The notes beneath the pieces are model-generated. The model was not told the DNA's origin, searched no databases, and was given only the letters and a program-made list of their open reading frames with translations. The position numbers and the translations under genes are program-made. Source: PoT sp049331405 (GTDB lineage Bacteria > Planctomycetota > Planctomycetia > Isosphaerales > Isosphaeraceae). From it: a DNA stretch of 64,000 nt. The stretch spans positions 6,262,001-6,326,000 of the forward strand of contig NZ_CP186274.1 of NCBI RefSeq assembly GCF_049331405.1. Reading direction: 5' to 3'. Of the stretch, positions 37,801 to 45,517 are shown piece by piece (the first letter of the stretch is position 1; the number at the start of each line of letters is the position of its first letter).

Positions 37801-38563
37801 AGAACGCCAGCGACTTCATCACCCCTCGCGCCAGCAAGGCCACGGTGCCCGACTTGAGCGTTGTCTGCCGGGCGAACGTGGTGGCCGAGGCTACGAGAGC
37901 CTCGGGAAGCGAGACTCGGGCCGCGCCCAGCGAGATGCCCCAGCCGCTCGAGAGCGTGACGCCCCGCCTCGTGAGGCCGAGCCTCAGACGCTCGCGGGCC
38001 CGGGAGAGCCGGCTGTGGATCGTCCCGACGGCGCAGTCGAGCCGGCTGGCCGCCTCCTCGGCGTCGAGCCCTTCGAGGTAGCAGAGGACGATGGGAACCC
38101 GGAACTTCTCCGGCAGGCGGCCGATCTCCTCGTAAAGCTCGGGCCAGGGCTCGTCGCGAGCTTCTTCGAAGCTCGTCGAGGCGGCCTCGGCCCGCTGCCG
38201 TTCGTGGAGCCGGCGCCTGGCTTCTCCCCCCTTGAGATTGCTGGCAACGCGCTGGGCGACCCCGAAGAGCCAGCTCCCCAGGGCGTCGGGCTTCCTGATG
38301 GCGTGGGCCCGGCAGGCGAGGACGAGGAAGGTGGCCTGGAAGGCGTCGTCGGCCTCGTGGACGTCGTCGAGCACGCCCCGGCAGACCCGGAAGACCATCG
38401 GCCCGTGCCGACGCACGAGGGCCTCGAATCCCAGCTCCGAGGCCCTCCCCCCTTTGCTGGCGAAGGCGTCGAGGAGCTGCCGATCCGACATCCCCGCCGT
38501 CGACCCCGCCGCGAAGAGGGTTCGGATGTGTTCCTGAGACTGACAGGCCGGCTCGCTCGACAT
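34859..38563 (-). CDS. ECF sigma factor fused to carboxypeptidase-regulatory and thioredoxin domains
   Basis: The 1234-residue protein starts at ATG 38563; the open frame to 39064 is the antisense of the DUF418 gene. Region sigma-2 (about 45-112; DDVHEADDAFQATFLVL) and sigma-4 (about 143-195; LPEKFRVPIVLCYLEGLDAE and the HTH CAVGTIHSRLSRARERL) form a complete ECF sigma factor. A membrane helix follows (about 258-278). The rest should be outside the cytoplasm: carboxypeptidase-regulatory-like beta domains (GRPVAGAVIRVTD, GRAMAGVKVQAGY), an unassigned region of about 300 residues, and a TlpA/ResA-like thioredoxin domain (about 1090-1234) with WGVGC1127-x2-C1130 and the cis-Pro in NSIPSAAV. It ends in a clear terminator. 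The architecture suggests a membrane-tethered sigma factor whose outside part senses or handles thiol redox or cell-envelope state; this is inference. Confidence 0.88.
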   Translation of the reverse strand: MSSEPACQSQEHIRTLFAAGSTAGMSDRQLLDAFASKGGRASELGFEALVRRHGPMVFRVCRGVLDDVHEADDAFQATFLVLACRAHAIRKPDALGSWLFGVAQRVASNLKGGEARRRLHERQRAEAASTSFEEARDEPWPELYEEIGRLPEKFRVPIVLCYLEGLDAEEAASRLDCAVGTIHSRLSRARERLRLGLTRRGVTLSSGWGISLGAARVSLPEALVASATTFARQTTLKSGTVALLARGVMKSLAFSHLRVVALALIGTLVLGLGLTTALGQRRGEEPTPRQPLAKPTLIAAADPPASKPASPEPKAKPARKRRPDDRRLVPITIHGRALDEAGRPVAGAVIRVTDANRTWRGPTRLLGTTKTDAEGKFRLQEMPLPVWSFPEDPVPKGDEGIFQVSGTADGFGFTWRTTHTYRPAERPMKAPTIETGTLSYLGEPIEQDLRFGPPASIHGKLVDDTGRAMAGVKVQAGYVIDPRRPEGSGMYECIALNPDGSRGADFNGIQELPEEIRSTTTAEDGSYRLDSLPREALFIFQATPDPTYDLISETIVTSTRPVARALSLATDGTFDHTFKAPRLVRLKVDHAESGAPAAGVTVRAFSQKLRMAGAIATTDDEGKATLRLVPAEYQLRLEPPFGMCSLQKEQNLTVAEAPMEQILNTQVDPGAIVEIKAIDRETQAGVEGVRISYVTASDRKPRELQSQVGFVDHVATDGRGVIRAVLPPGPTRFSIKDPSRTYQHSEQMTPMLALAAGTATPVRFVLEKSKEAMKDDSKADPSKQQAQDRRRLHDRLSRHCQFQGRKFSSYMPEIDLDEVRRFLGSLDPERDHDLPALLEARFPGKLLLSTTSYVHAIDGNRSFQSRTDELKPSGHDRSRMFFNAQEAVHYGDSNCQADIYDGLHFGEMSLATYCLAPFDPPRHGGTNETVNVKHHEGRIDASMEIINTIGGVDYHHTQHTLADEKTGFIYCYSHRQVPGGVHSENWQFGPKADPHGLILPSVTLEWRELEGSIDIFEIRRIDRIDFDSPIPPETFVFAAPAGTMVLDHRNEAKSPDSYAGFLTAQVGDVVAYADRRRETKTPRRPLIETGVPAPAIAPASWLDARGETKPLELAGKVVLIDFWGVGCGPCVAQVPRVREAFDYFRDKGLVFLGLHDSSGTPDAVAKFAREHKIEYPLAIDRASADDVSFGATFEAFGVNSIPSAAVLDRQGNVAFVGTFEEALKSAAKLLEAKP

Positions 38564-38679
38564 TGGTCCCGCCCCTCGACGAAGATCCGCGTTGCGTCCC
38601 CTCCACCTCAAGTAGTGTGACGACCCCCTCCGCGGCTTCCCGGAATTTGCGAGGACATCGGCCGATCGCCGCAAGCTCG

Positions 38680-40128
38680 CTACGAGGCAGCCAGTTCGGG
38701 CCGACGCCCGGCGCGGAAGGGCTGGAGCTTCCAGTACGTCAGGGATCGCCAGAGCCACTCGGCCGGGCCGAAGCGGAAGTGCCGGAGCCAGATGGGGCTC
38801 ATCCAGAGCTGGAACGACCAGATCGCCACGACGATCGCGTAGAGCGCCGGGCGCCCGAGCGTGCCGAAGAGGTCGAACCCGTAGCCGTAGAAGATCGTCG
38901 TGCAGACGATCGAGTCGAACAGGTAGTTGGAAAGCGCCATCCGTCCCGCCGCGGCGAGGCGCCGGGTCAGCCAGCCCAGGGCTCCCGATTGATAAATCAG
39001 CATCACCGCGCCGATGTGGCCGAAGACGATCGGCATGCTGCCGTAGAGCGTCAGGAGTGGCCACCCCTCCATCGCGTGAGAGAGGCGATGATTGAGAAAG
39101 AACCGGTTCTGGATCTCGTGATAGGCGTCGAAGGCCAGAAGCGGCAGCCCGATGCCGTAGCCGAGCACCGCCATCCAGAGATACGTGCGCCTCGAGAGCG
39201 ACGCGGAGAAGACCCCGAGCTTCATGAGCCCCATGCCCAGCAGCATCCGCCCCCCGGCGAACCAGAGCCCGCCGAAGACGAAGCCGAGGGTCTGCCCGAT
39301 GAACAGGTCCTGGGCGCGATGGCGGACGATCTCGACATAGGTCGAGCGGTAGGCGGCGATCTCCTTGAGGAAGTCCTCTCGCTTGTTCTCATCTTCCTTC
39401 TTAAGTTCCACCCAGATCTCACTCGTCGCCTGCTCCCACCAGGGGGGCGTACGGCCGGCCTTGGTCTCGGCCTCGACGTGCGCGGTGGCCCGCTTCATAT
39501 ACGGGACGGCGTAGAGGTTCCCGAGGACGATGATCGGCACCAGGATCAGGTTCAGCGCAATCCCCAGCACGATCAACTTCCAGGGAGACGCGTGCCGGAA
39601 CGGATAGAGGAAGAACCCGCATGAGGCGTAGAGCACCAGCACGTCGCCGTCCCAGATCAGGTACGAGTGGATGAGGCCGATGACGAGGAGCCAGAAGATC
39701 CGGCGATAGAAGAAACCCCGGATCCCGGCCTTGCGCCCGTCCGCCCTGTCGGACATCAGCACGAGCCCCGCGCCGAAGAGCATGGAGAAGAGCGTCATCA
39801 TCTTCGTGTCGAAGACGAGGTGGTTGAATGCCCAGAGCGCCGTGTCGGCATGGCCCGCGTTGGGGTCGAGGATCGGGATCTCGTAGACCCCCCACGGCCA
39901 GGCGAAGCCGACGATGTTCATCGCGAGGATCCCCATCAGGGCGACCCCCCGGATCAGGTCGACCGACGCCACGCGCTCCGCGGCTTCCACCGGCTTTGCG
40001 GTTGTCGTTGGTGTCAGTGCCGTGCTTGCCGGGTCGTCGGTCATGAGCGGGAACCCATCGACGCTCGCGGGCGTCGCCATCGTCGTCGATGGTGAGGGGC
40101 TCGCGGCCGTCGGCTCTTGGTGCGACAT
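38680..40128 (-). CDS. DUF418 family membrane protein
   Basis: ATG 40128 is chosen since AAAGGAAGG lies seven bases upstream; the product has 482 residues. After a disordered Ser/Thr/Pro-rich start of about 50 residues comes VASVDLIRGVALMGILAMNIVGF, the family signature, then about ten membrane helices. The C-terminal DUF418 domain shows RMALSNYLFDSIVCTTIFYGYG and GPAEWLWRSLTYWKLQPFR, the typical ending. Function is unknown; relatives include the B. subtilis YeiB group. The esterase gene lies 75 bases upstream on the same strand and may be cotranscribed. Confidence 0.9.
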   Translation of the reverse strand: MSHQEPTAASPSPSTTMATPASVDGFPLMTDDPASTALTPTTTAKPVEAAERVASVDLIRGVALMGILAMNIVGFAWPWGVYEIPILDPNAGHADTALWAFNHLVFDTKMMTLFSMLFGAGLVLMSDRADGRKAGIRGFFYRRIFWLLVIGLIHSYLIWDGDVLVLYASCGFFLYPFRHASPWKLIVLGIALNLILVPIIVLGNLYAVPYMKRATAHVEAETKAGRTPPWWEQATSEIWVELKKEDENKREDFLKEIAAYRSTYVEIVRHRAQDLFIGQTLGFVFGGLWFAGGRMLLGMGLMKLGVFSASLSRRTYLWMAVLGYGIGLPLLAFDAYHEIQNRFFLNHRLSHAMEGWPLLTLYGSMPIVFGHIGAVMLIYQSGALGWLTRRLAAAGRMALSNYLFDSIVCTTIFYGYGFDLFGTLGRPALYAIVVAIWSFQLWMSPIWLRHFRFGPAEWLWRSLTYWKLQPFRAGRRPELAAS

Positions 40129-40203
40129 CAACGCCTTCCTTTGCGGCTTGGCTCTGGGATGGGGAGAGTGCTGGCTTCCAGACGCGAACACCTGACCCCG
40201 GGT

Positions 40204-41109
40204 TCAGGGCTTCGCGGCCGGCTTGAGGATCTTCTGGTCGCGGAGCCAGTCTTCGCAGCGGCTCGTCCAGGCCGAGACGGGGTGTTCCCCCTTCCGCATG
40301 CCGAAGCCGTGCCCGCCCGTGGCGAAGACATGCAACTCGGCCGGGACTCCCGCACGCTTCAGCGCGAGGTAATAGGCCACGCTGTTCTCGGGGGTGTGGC
40401 GGTCGTCGCCGGCATGCGCCAGGAAGGTTGGCGGGGTCTTCGCGGAGACCCGGATCTCCTTTGCGAGCTCGCTCGTCCCCTTCGCCAGCAGATACGCAGG
40501 GTAGATCAGGGCGGCGAAGTCGGGGCGGCTGTTGACCTTGTCGATGTCGTCGATGGGCTCATAGCCGCGACGCTCATAGTTCGTCGAGAGCCAGGCGCCG
40601 AGGTGACCTCCCGCCGAGAACCCGAGGATCCCGACCTTCGCGGCGTCGATCCCCCATTCGCCCGCCTTGCTGCGGACGAGGCTCAGGGCCCGCTGCGCAT
40701 CGGCGAGGGCCTGGGGAGGCGGCTCGTCCTTGGCGGTCGACCCCCTCCGAGGAATGCGATATTTGAGCACGATCCCCGTCACGCCGAGGGTGTTGAGCCA
40801 CTTCGCGACCTGCTCCCCTTCATGGGCCCAGGCCAGGGAGTTGTAGCCGCCTCCCGGGAAGATGATCAAGGCGACCCCGCTGTTCGTTTCCGGGGCCGGA
40901 CGGAAGACCTTGATCGTCGGCTTCGTCACGTTCGAATAGCGAACGATCGTCGCGGGGTCGGCGGCCTTGGTCTCGACCTTCTCCTCCCCTATGGATCCAT
41001 CGTCGCCGGGCGCGGATCCCGGCCAGATGTCGAGCGTCAAAGGCTCGTCGGCCCGGCTCGCGCCGGCGAAGGCGATTGTGAAGATGATGAAGGTCGCCAG
41101 ACTGCGCAT
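40204..41109 (-). CDS. Secreted alpha/beta-hydrolase (esterase, BD-FAE/acetyl xylan esterase-like)
   Basis: ATG 41109 has GGGAG eight bases upstream and gives 301 residues; ATG 41124 is an in-frame alternative. The signal peptide is SLATFIIFTIAFAGASRA. The catalytic Ser is in GFSAGGHLG, the Asp in LAHAGDDRHTP, and the His in GGHGFGMR; the oxyanion-hole segment is FPGGGYNSLAWAHEG. It probably removes acyl groups from plant or algal polysaccharides outside the cytoplasm. Two tiny overlapping ORFs lie directly upstream (24-base gap). Confidence 0.92.
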   Translation of the reverse strand: MRSLATFIIFTIAFAGASRADEPLTLDIWPGSAPGDDGSIGEEKVETKAADPATIVRYSNVTKPTIKVFRPAPETNSGVALIIFPGGGYNSLAWAHEGEQVAKWLNTLGVTGIVLKYRIPRRGSTAKDEPPPQALADAQRALSLVRSKAGEWGIDAAKVGILGFSAGGHLGAWLSTNYERRGYEPIDDIDKVNSRPDFAALIYPAYLLAKGTSELAKEIRVSAKTPPTFLAHAGDDRHTPENSVAYYLALKRAGVPAELHVFATGGHGFGMRKGEHPVSAWTSRCEDWLRDQKILKPAAKP

Positions 41110-41133
41110 GCGGGTGTCTCCCATGGGCTGGAT

Positions 41134-41310
41134 TCAGGTCGGCCCGACGGCGGGGCTCGTCGGCTCGTCGGCCTGCGCGCGAGGGCTCGAACGAATAAGC
41201 CGTCGGAGCCCGAAGGCCGCGACCGCCGCCAGCGCGTACAACTCGAGCCCATCGACCCTCGGCAAGCGGTAAGGCCGCTGGGCTCGTTCATTGAGGACCT
41301 CGCGGATCAT
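41134..41310 (-). CDS. 58-residue putative membrane peptide
   Basis: This ORF overlaps the stop of the preceding 36-codon ORF by ATGA, so it is probably translated by coupling. It has a Arg-rich start, one hydrophobic segment (LELYALAAVAAFGL) and a Pro/Ser-rich tail. It ends 24 bases before the esterase start. No homologue is recognised. A single frameshifted gene made of the two small ORFs is an alternative. Confidence 0.5.
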   Translation of the reverse strand: MIREVLNERAQRPYRLPRVDGLELYALAAVAAFGLRRLIRSSPRAQADEPTSPAVGPT

Positions 41311-41417
41311 CCCACGGCCTCGAGTCTCGACAGGTCCGGCGGCTTCCGCATCAATGCGAAGGCGAGGGCCGAGAGCGAAACCAGGATCAGCAACGACCGG
41401 ATTCGAAGGCCTGTCAT
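41307..41417 (-). CDS. 36-residue putative membrane peptide
   Basis: ATG 41417 has an excellent ribosome site, GAGGAG nine bases upstream. The product is a single hydrophobic helix (SLLILVSLSALAFALM) with an Arg-rich front and a short tail. It ends as ATGA into the 58-codon ORF. The strong ribosome site and coupling support real translation of what could be a first gene in the esterase run; no function is known. Confidence 0.5.
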   Translation of the reverse strand: MTGLRIRSLLILVSLSALAFALMRKPPDLSRLEAVG

Positions 41418-41608
41418 GGTTTGGAACTCCTCGGGTGATGCCGCTTTGATCGGCTCTGCCTCGCATGTCGACGGCCCCGATCTTACTGCAAAGGGGCCCG
41501 CCGATCCCAGGGATCGACGCCGGGTCGCGGGGTCTTGACCTCTCTGATAGGATGGAAAACGTCGCCGAAGTGACTACCTGAAGGGGTTTACAGGGGGATG
41601 TTCGCACG

Positions 41609-42505
41609 ATGAGTCGACCCGCTCGACCATTCACGATCGCGTTGGTGCAGATGCGGTGCTCGACAGATCCCGATGACAACTTGCGCCGGGCCTGCGAGAT
41701 GCTGCGCGAGGCCGCCGCGAAGGGGGCGCAGGTCACCTGCCTGCCCGAACTTTTCCGCTCGCAGTACTTCTGCCAGGTCGAGGACTCCAAGCTGTTCGAC
41801 CTCGCCGAGCCGATCCCGGGGCCGACCACCGAGGCCCTCGCGAAGGTCGCGAAGGAGACGAAGACGGTCGTCGTCGGCTCGGTCTTCGAGCGCCGGACGG
41901 CCGGGGTCTACCACAACACCGCGGTCGTCTTCGACGCCGACGGCTCGACCCGGGGCATGTATCGGAAGATGCACATCCCCGACGACCCCCTCTATTACGA
42001 GAAGTATTACTTCACCCCCGGCGACCTCGGTTTCCAGGCGATTGAAACTTCGGTGGCCAGGGTGGGCACGCTCGTCTGCTGGGATCAGTGGTATCCAGAG
42101 GCCGCGCGCCTGACCGCCCTCAAGGGGGCCGAGGTCCTCTTCTACCCGACCGCCATCGGCTGGCACCCCGCCGAGAAGGCGGAGTACGGCGAGGCCCAGG
42201 CCTCGGCCTGGGAGACGATGCAGCGCGCCCACGCGATCAGCAACGGCCTCTTCGTCGCCGCCGTGAATCGGATCGGCCACGAGGGGCCGAGCGAGGGGGG
42301 CCTCGAGTTCTGGGGCGGCTCATTCGTCGCCGACCCCTTCGGCCGGATCCTCGCCCGCACCAGCCAGGATAAGGAAGAGGTCCTGGTGGTGAAGTGCGAC
42401 CCTCGCCTGATCGAAGAAACCAGGCGAAACTGGCCCTTCCTCCGCGACCGCCGGATCGACGCCTACGGCCCGATCACGCAACGCTTCCTGGATCCGACCT
42501 CATGA
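41609..42505 (+). CDS. aguB: N-carbamoylputrescine amidase
   Basis: The 298-residue enzyme belongs to the carbon-nitrogen hydrolase family. The Glu-Lys-Cys triad is complete: E47 in CLPELF, K120 in YRKMHIP and C157 in LVCWDQWYPE. The IPDDPLYYEKYYFTPGD and AIGWHPAEKAEYGEAQASAWE stretches are specific to N-carbamoylputrescine amidase. It hydrolyses N-carbamoylputrescine to putrescine, CO2 and ammonia. The next gene, agmatine deiminase, overlaps its stop by ATGA and supplies its substrate. It should be cytoplasmic. Confidence 0.95.
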   Translation: MSRPARPFTIALVQMRCSTDPDDNLRRACEMLREAAAKGAQVTCLPELFRSQYFCQVEDSKLFDLAEPIPGPTTEALAKVAKETKTVVVGSVFERRTAGVYHNTAVVFDADGSTRGMYRKMHIPDDPLYYEKYYFTPGDLGFQAIETSVARVGTLVCWDQWYPEAARLTALKGAEVLFYPTAIGWHPAEKAEYGEAQASAWETMQRAHAISNGLFVAAVNRIGHEGPSEGGLEFWGGSFVADPFGRILARTSQDKEEVLVVKCDPRLIEETRRNWPFLRDRRIDAYGPITQRFLDPTS

Positions 42506-43605
42506 GCCAGCCCCCCGTCGAAACCCCCGCGTCGCTCGGATACCGGATGCCAGCCGAGTGGGAGCCGCATGAGGCTACCTGGATTGCCTGGCCGCACAAC
42601 CGCGAGGACTGGCCCGGCAAGTTCGCGCCGGTCCCCTGGGTGTATGTCGAGATCGTCCGCCTGCTGACCAAGGGCGAGCGGGTCAACATCGTCATCAAGG
42701 GGCGGAAGCGTCGCGAGCGCGTGGCCGAGCAGCTCGACGCCCACGGCGTCGACATGGAGCGAGTCACGTTCTTCAAGGCGGCCACGGACCGGGTCTGGCT
42801 TCGCGACTCCGGTCCGACCTTCCTCGTCAATGACAGGGCCGAGGCCGACCGCGTCGCCCTGCTCGACTGGAAGTTCAACGCCTGGGCCAAGTACGACAAC
42901 CACCTGCACGACGACAGGATCCCGTCGAAGGTGGCGGATAAGCTGGCCCTGAAGCGCTGGGAGCCTTATTTCGAGGTCGAGGGCCGGCCGGTTCGCGTCG
43001 TCCTGGAAGGGGGCGCGATCGACGTCAACGGCAAGGGGACGTTACTCACCACCGAGGAATGCTTGCTCAGCGAGATCCAGGCGCGCAACCCGCTCCTCGA
43101 CCGCACCGACATGGAGCGTGTCTTCGCCGACTACCTCGGCGCCCGGCACGTCATCTGGCTCGACCGCGGCATCGACGGCGACGACACGCATGGGCATGTC
43201 GATGACCTGGCGCGTTTCGTGGATCCGACCACGGTCGTCACGGTGGTCGAGCACCGCGAATCCGACCCGAACTACGAACCGCTCCAGGACAACCTCAGGC
43301 GCCTGCAAGCGGCCCACGACCAGGACGGCCAATCGCTCCGCGTCGTGACCCTGCCGATGCCGTCGCCCGTCGTCTTCGAGGGGTTCCGGCTCCCGGCGAG
43401 CTATGCGAATTTCTACATCGCCAACGGCGTGGTCATCGTCCCCACCTTCAACGACCCCGCCGACCGCCTGGCGTTGAACACCCTCGCCGACCTCTTCCCC
43501 GGCCGCGAGGTCGTGGGCATCCACGCCGTCGACCTCGTCCTGGGCCTCGGAACCCTGCACTGCCTCTCCCAGCAGCAACCCGCTCCGCCCCCGCCGGTCG
43601 CCTGA
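42502..43605 (+). CDS. aguA: Agmatine deiminase
   Basis: From ATG 42502 the product has 367 residues, normal for the family. Matches include MPAEWEPHEATWIAWPHN at the start, the acidic substrate-binding segment DSGPTF, GDDTHGHVDDLARF with the catalytic His, and the nucleophilic C354 in GTLHCLSQQQPA. It hydrolyses agmatine to N-carbamoylputrescine and ammonia. The ATGA overlap with aguB implies equal translation of the two steps from agmatine to putrescine. No arginine decarboxylase is in the window. A strong terminator follows. Confidence 0.96.
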   Translation: MSQPPVETPASLGYRMPAEWEPHEATWIAWPHNREDWPGKFAPVPWVYVEIVRLLTKGERVNIVIKGRKRRERVAEQLDAHGVDMERVTFFKAATDRVWLRDSGPTFLVNDRAEADRVALLDWKFNAWAKYDNHLHDDRIPSKVADKLALKRWEPYFEVEGRPVRVVLEGGAIDVNGKGTLLTTEECLLSEIQARNPLLDRTDMERVFADYLGARHVIWLDRGIDGDDTHGHVDDLARFVDPTTVVTVVEHRESDPNYEPLQDNLRRLQAAHDQDGQSLRVVTLPMPSPVVFEGFRLPASYANFYIANGVVIVPTFNDPADRLALNTLADLFPGREVVGIHAVDLVLGLGTLHCLSQQQPAPPPPVA

Positions 43606-43629
43606 CCGACCGTGGCGGTTCTCGGTTTG

Positions 43630-43666
43630 AAGGCCGGCGGCTTACTTGTCGCCGGCCTTTTCCTTT
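43630..43666. terminator. Bidirectional terminator after aguA
   Basis: AAGGCCGGCG (43630-43639) and CGCCGGCCTT (43650-43659) form a perfect 10-base stem followed by TTCCTTT on the plus strand. The loop contains the stop codon of the convergent secreted-protein gene. Confidence 0.75.
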
Positions 43667-44946
43667 GTCGGCTCGTCCAGCTTGCCTTCGCCCTTCTTCG
43701 CCTTCGCATAGGCCTCCCACGCTTTGTACTCGGGCGAGGCGACGAAGCCGGCGTATTCGGGGACGGTGGACAGGTCCTTGAAGACGATGCCGAATTGCTC
43801 GCGAAGGATCTTCAAGGAGCTGAGGGTGCTGTCGTACTTCTTGAGGGCGAGCGAGAGGTCGAGCTGGGCCTCATAGGCCTGGAAGAGGGTCGGTTCGCGC
43901 TTCATGGCTCGGGTGACGTCCTGCCAGGCGACATCGAGCTTGTTCTCGGTGCGGTGGAGGCCGACGCGAAGTACGTCAAGATAGGGGTCGCCTCCCAGCT
44001 CCTTGTCGACTCGATCGATGCAGGTCATGCACTTGTCAAATTCTTTGTTCAAGAGGAAATAATCGATCGAGAAGATGTCGACGCACGGGTCTTTGGGGTG
44101 CATGATACGGAAGGTCTGCAGCGACTCATGATAGACCTTGTCGTCGTTCGCCCCCTGGGCGGCCTGGATGCGCAATAGCAGCATGTACTTGTCTTTCCGG
44201 AGGCTGGGCGGCAGCTCGAAATAGGCGTCGAGGGTATCCTGGAACTTGCGCTCGTTGATGCCGTGAGTCATCTTCTTGACCGTGTCGAAGGACTTCACGA
44301 GGTCCTTCTCGGGGCCGCTGAACTTCGAGAACGGATTCTGCGGCACGCTGGCGGCGACTGGGAGGTAGAACCGACGCAGGGTCTGGCTCATGGTCTCGCC
44401 GGACAGGTAGACGTAGAGATCGGTCGCATGGACGCCTCCGTCGGGTTTCCTGGCGAGGTAGTACTCGTGATAGTTCACGCCCGACTCTTCCGGCAGGATC
44501 ATCCGGAACAGGGCCGTCTTGCGCTGATCGCGCGAGTGGAGGCGGAGGAACGTGTAACTCCCCCCCCGGCTCACTTGCTCGGCGATGCGCTCGAAGATTC
44601 CCTGGTCCCCCTGGAGGCTTTTCAGACTTCTCTTGTGGAAGTCCTCGCGGAACTCATCGGTGGTGGGTATCCCATCGCTCATGGCCTCGAGCATGGCGTT
44701 GAAATCGAAGACTCGGTTGAAATCTTCGAAATCCTTGGCACCAATCGCCTCCGAGATCTTAGAGGCGAGTTCGAGGCACTCGGCATCCTCCAGCGGCTTG
44801 ACCTTGCCCCCCTTCGGGGCGGTCACCTGCTTGATCTTCGAGTTGCCCGGCGACGCCTTGGTTTCCTGGCCCAGGGCGGGCCCGGAGGCCGTCGCGAGGA
44901 CGACCGCGGCGAGGAGGGGGAACGCGTTGAGTCGAACTCTGCTCAT
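43642..44946 (-). CDS. Secreted tetratricopeptide-like protein of unknown function
   Basis: ATG 44946 has GGAGG five bases upstream and gives 434 residues. The signal peptide is LNAFPLLAAVVLATASGPALG. The N-terminal half (about 55-220) has an unassigned fold with YHEYYLARKPDGGVHATDLYVYLSGE. The C-terminal half (about 230-420) looks like helical TPR repeats (FFELPP-type helices; DVAWQDVTRAMKREPTLFQAYEAQLDLSLALKKYD). The end is Lys/Glu-rich. No enzyme motif is recognised. It is probably periplasmic and involved in protein contacts. Confidence 0.75.
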   Translation of the reverse strand: MSRVRLNAFPLLAAVVLATASGPALGQETKASPGNSKIKQVTAPKGGKVKPLEDAECLELASKISEAIGAKDFEDFNRVFDFNAMLEAMSDGIPTTDEFREDFHKRSLKSLQGDQGIFERIAEQVSRGGSYTFLRLHSRDQRKTALFRMILPEESGVNYHEYYLARKPDGGVHATDLYVYLSGETMSQTLRRFYLPVAASVPQNPFSKFSGPEKDLVKSFDTVKKMTHGINERKFQDTLDAYFELPPSLRKDKYMLLLRIQAAQGANDDKVYHESLQTFRIMHPKDPCVDIFSIDYFLLNKEFDKCMTCIDRVDKELGGDPYLDVLRVGLHRTENKLDVAWQDVTRAMKREPTLFQAYEAQLDLSLALKKYDSTLSSLKILREQFGIVFKDLSTVPEYAGFVASPEYKAWEAYAKAKKGEGKLDEPTKEKAGDK

Positions 44947-45517
44947 GGGAACCTCCGTGATCGGCCCATACCTGATCAATCAGATCTCTCTGAGTTTGAT
45001 TGACGCGGACTCAAGCCATGACCCGTCCAGGCCTTTCCGTATCGTATCGGACGTGCTTCCCTGGATCCTGAATCGTGGAGCTTGGCCGGGATCCTCTGCA
45101 CGAAAGGGATGATTGCCCCAGAAAACGTACTTCAGGTGTCGGAACGATGCCAGGGCCCGTTGATTCGAGCGTTCTGCACTGCCTTGCGGCAGACGTGTGT
45201 TGAGATCGGGAAACATGGAGCATGGACGATCGACGAATACACCGCGTCGAACCAGGAGGCTCGAAATGTCATCGTATGGACACTTGAATGCGGGCTACCG
45301 CTTCTCGTTCGGAGTGTGGGTGTTCTCCGTCGACTCTCGCTGGCGAGTGCCCAGGAATTCATGAAGTCCCGCCTCCGCTGCGAACCGCTGGGGTCTGGAC
45401 AGAGGGTTGGGCGGACGGCTAGGATGTGGAATTCAAGGAACGCCGGACTGGCGTTCGTCTTTTTTGCGCGGACCGCAAGGGTCCGAGCTCGGCTTGCTCT
45501 TAAGGATCGAGATTCTC
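44947..45517. other. Intergenic region, no gene seen
   Basis: This 571-base stretch separates the divergent secreted-protein and pseudouridine synthase genes. It is less GC-rich than the flanks. No frame here has a ribosome site with a recognisable product. Both promoters are expected within it. Confidence 0.45.

Noticed and set aside
38564..39064. 167-codon N-terminal extension of the sigma-fusion frame
   Set aside because: It is antisense to the DUF418 gene and lacks protein-like composition; the sigma factor starts at ATG 38563.
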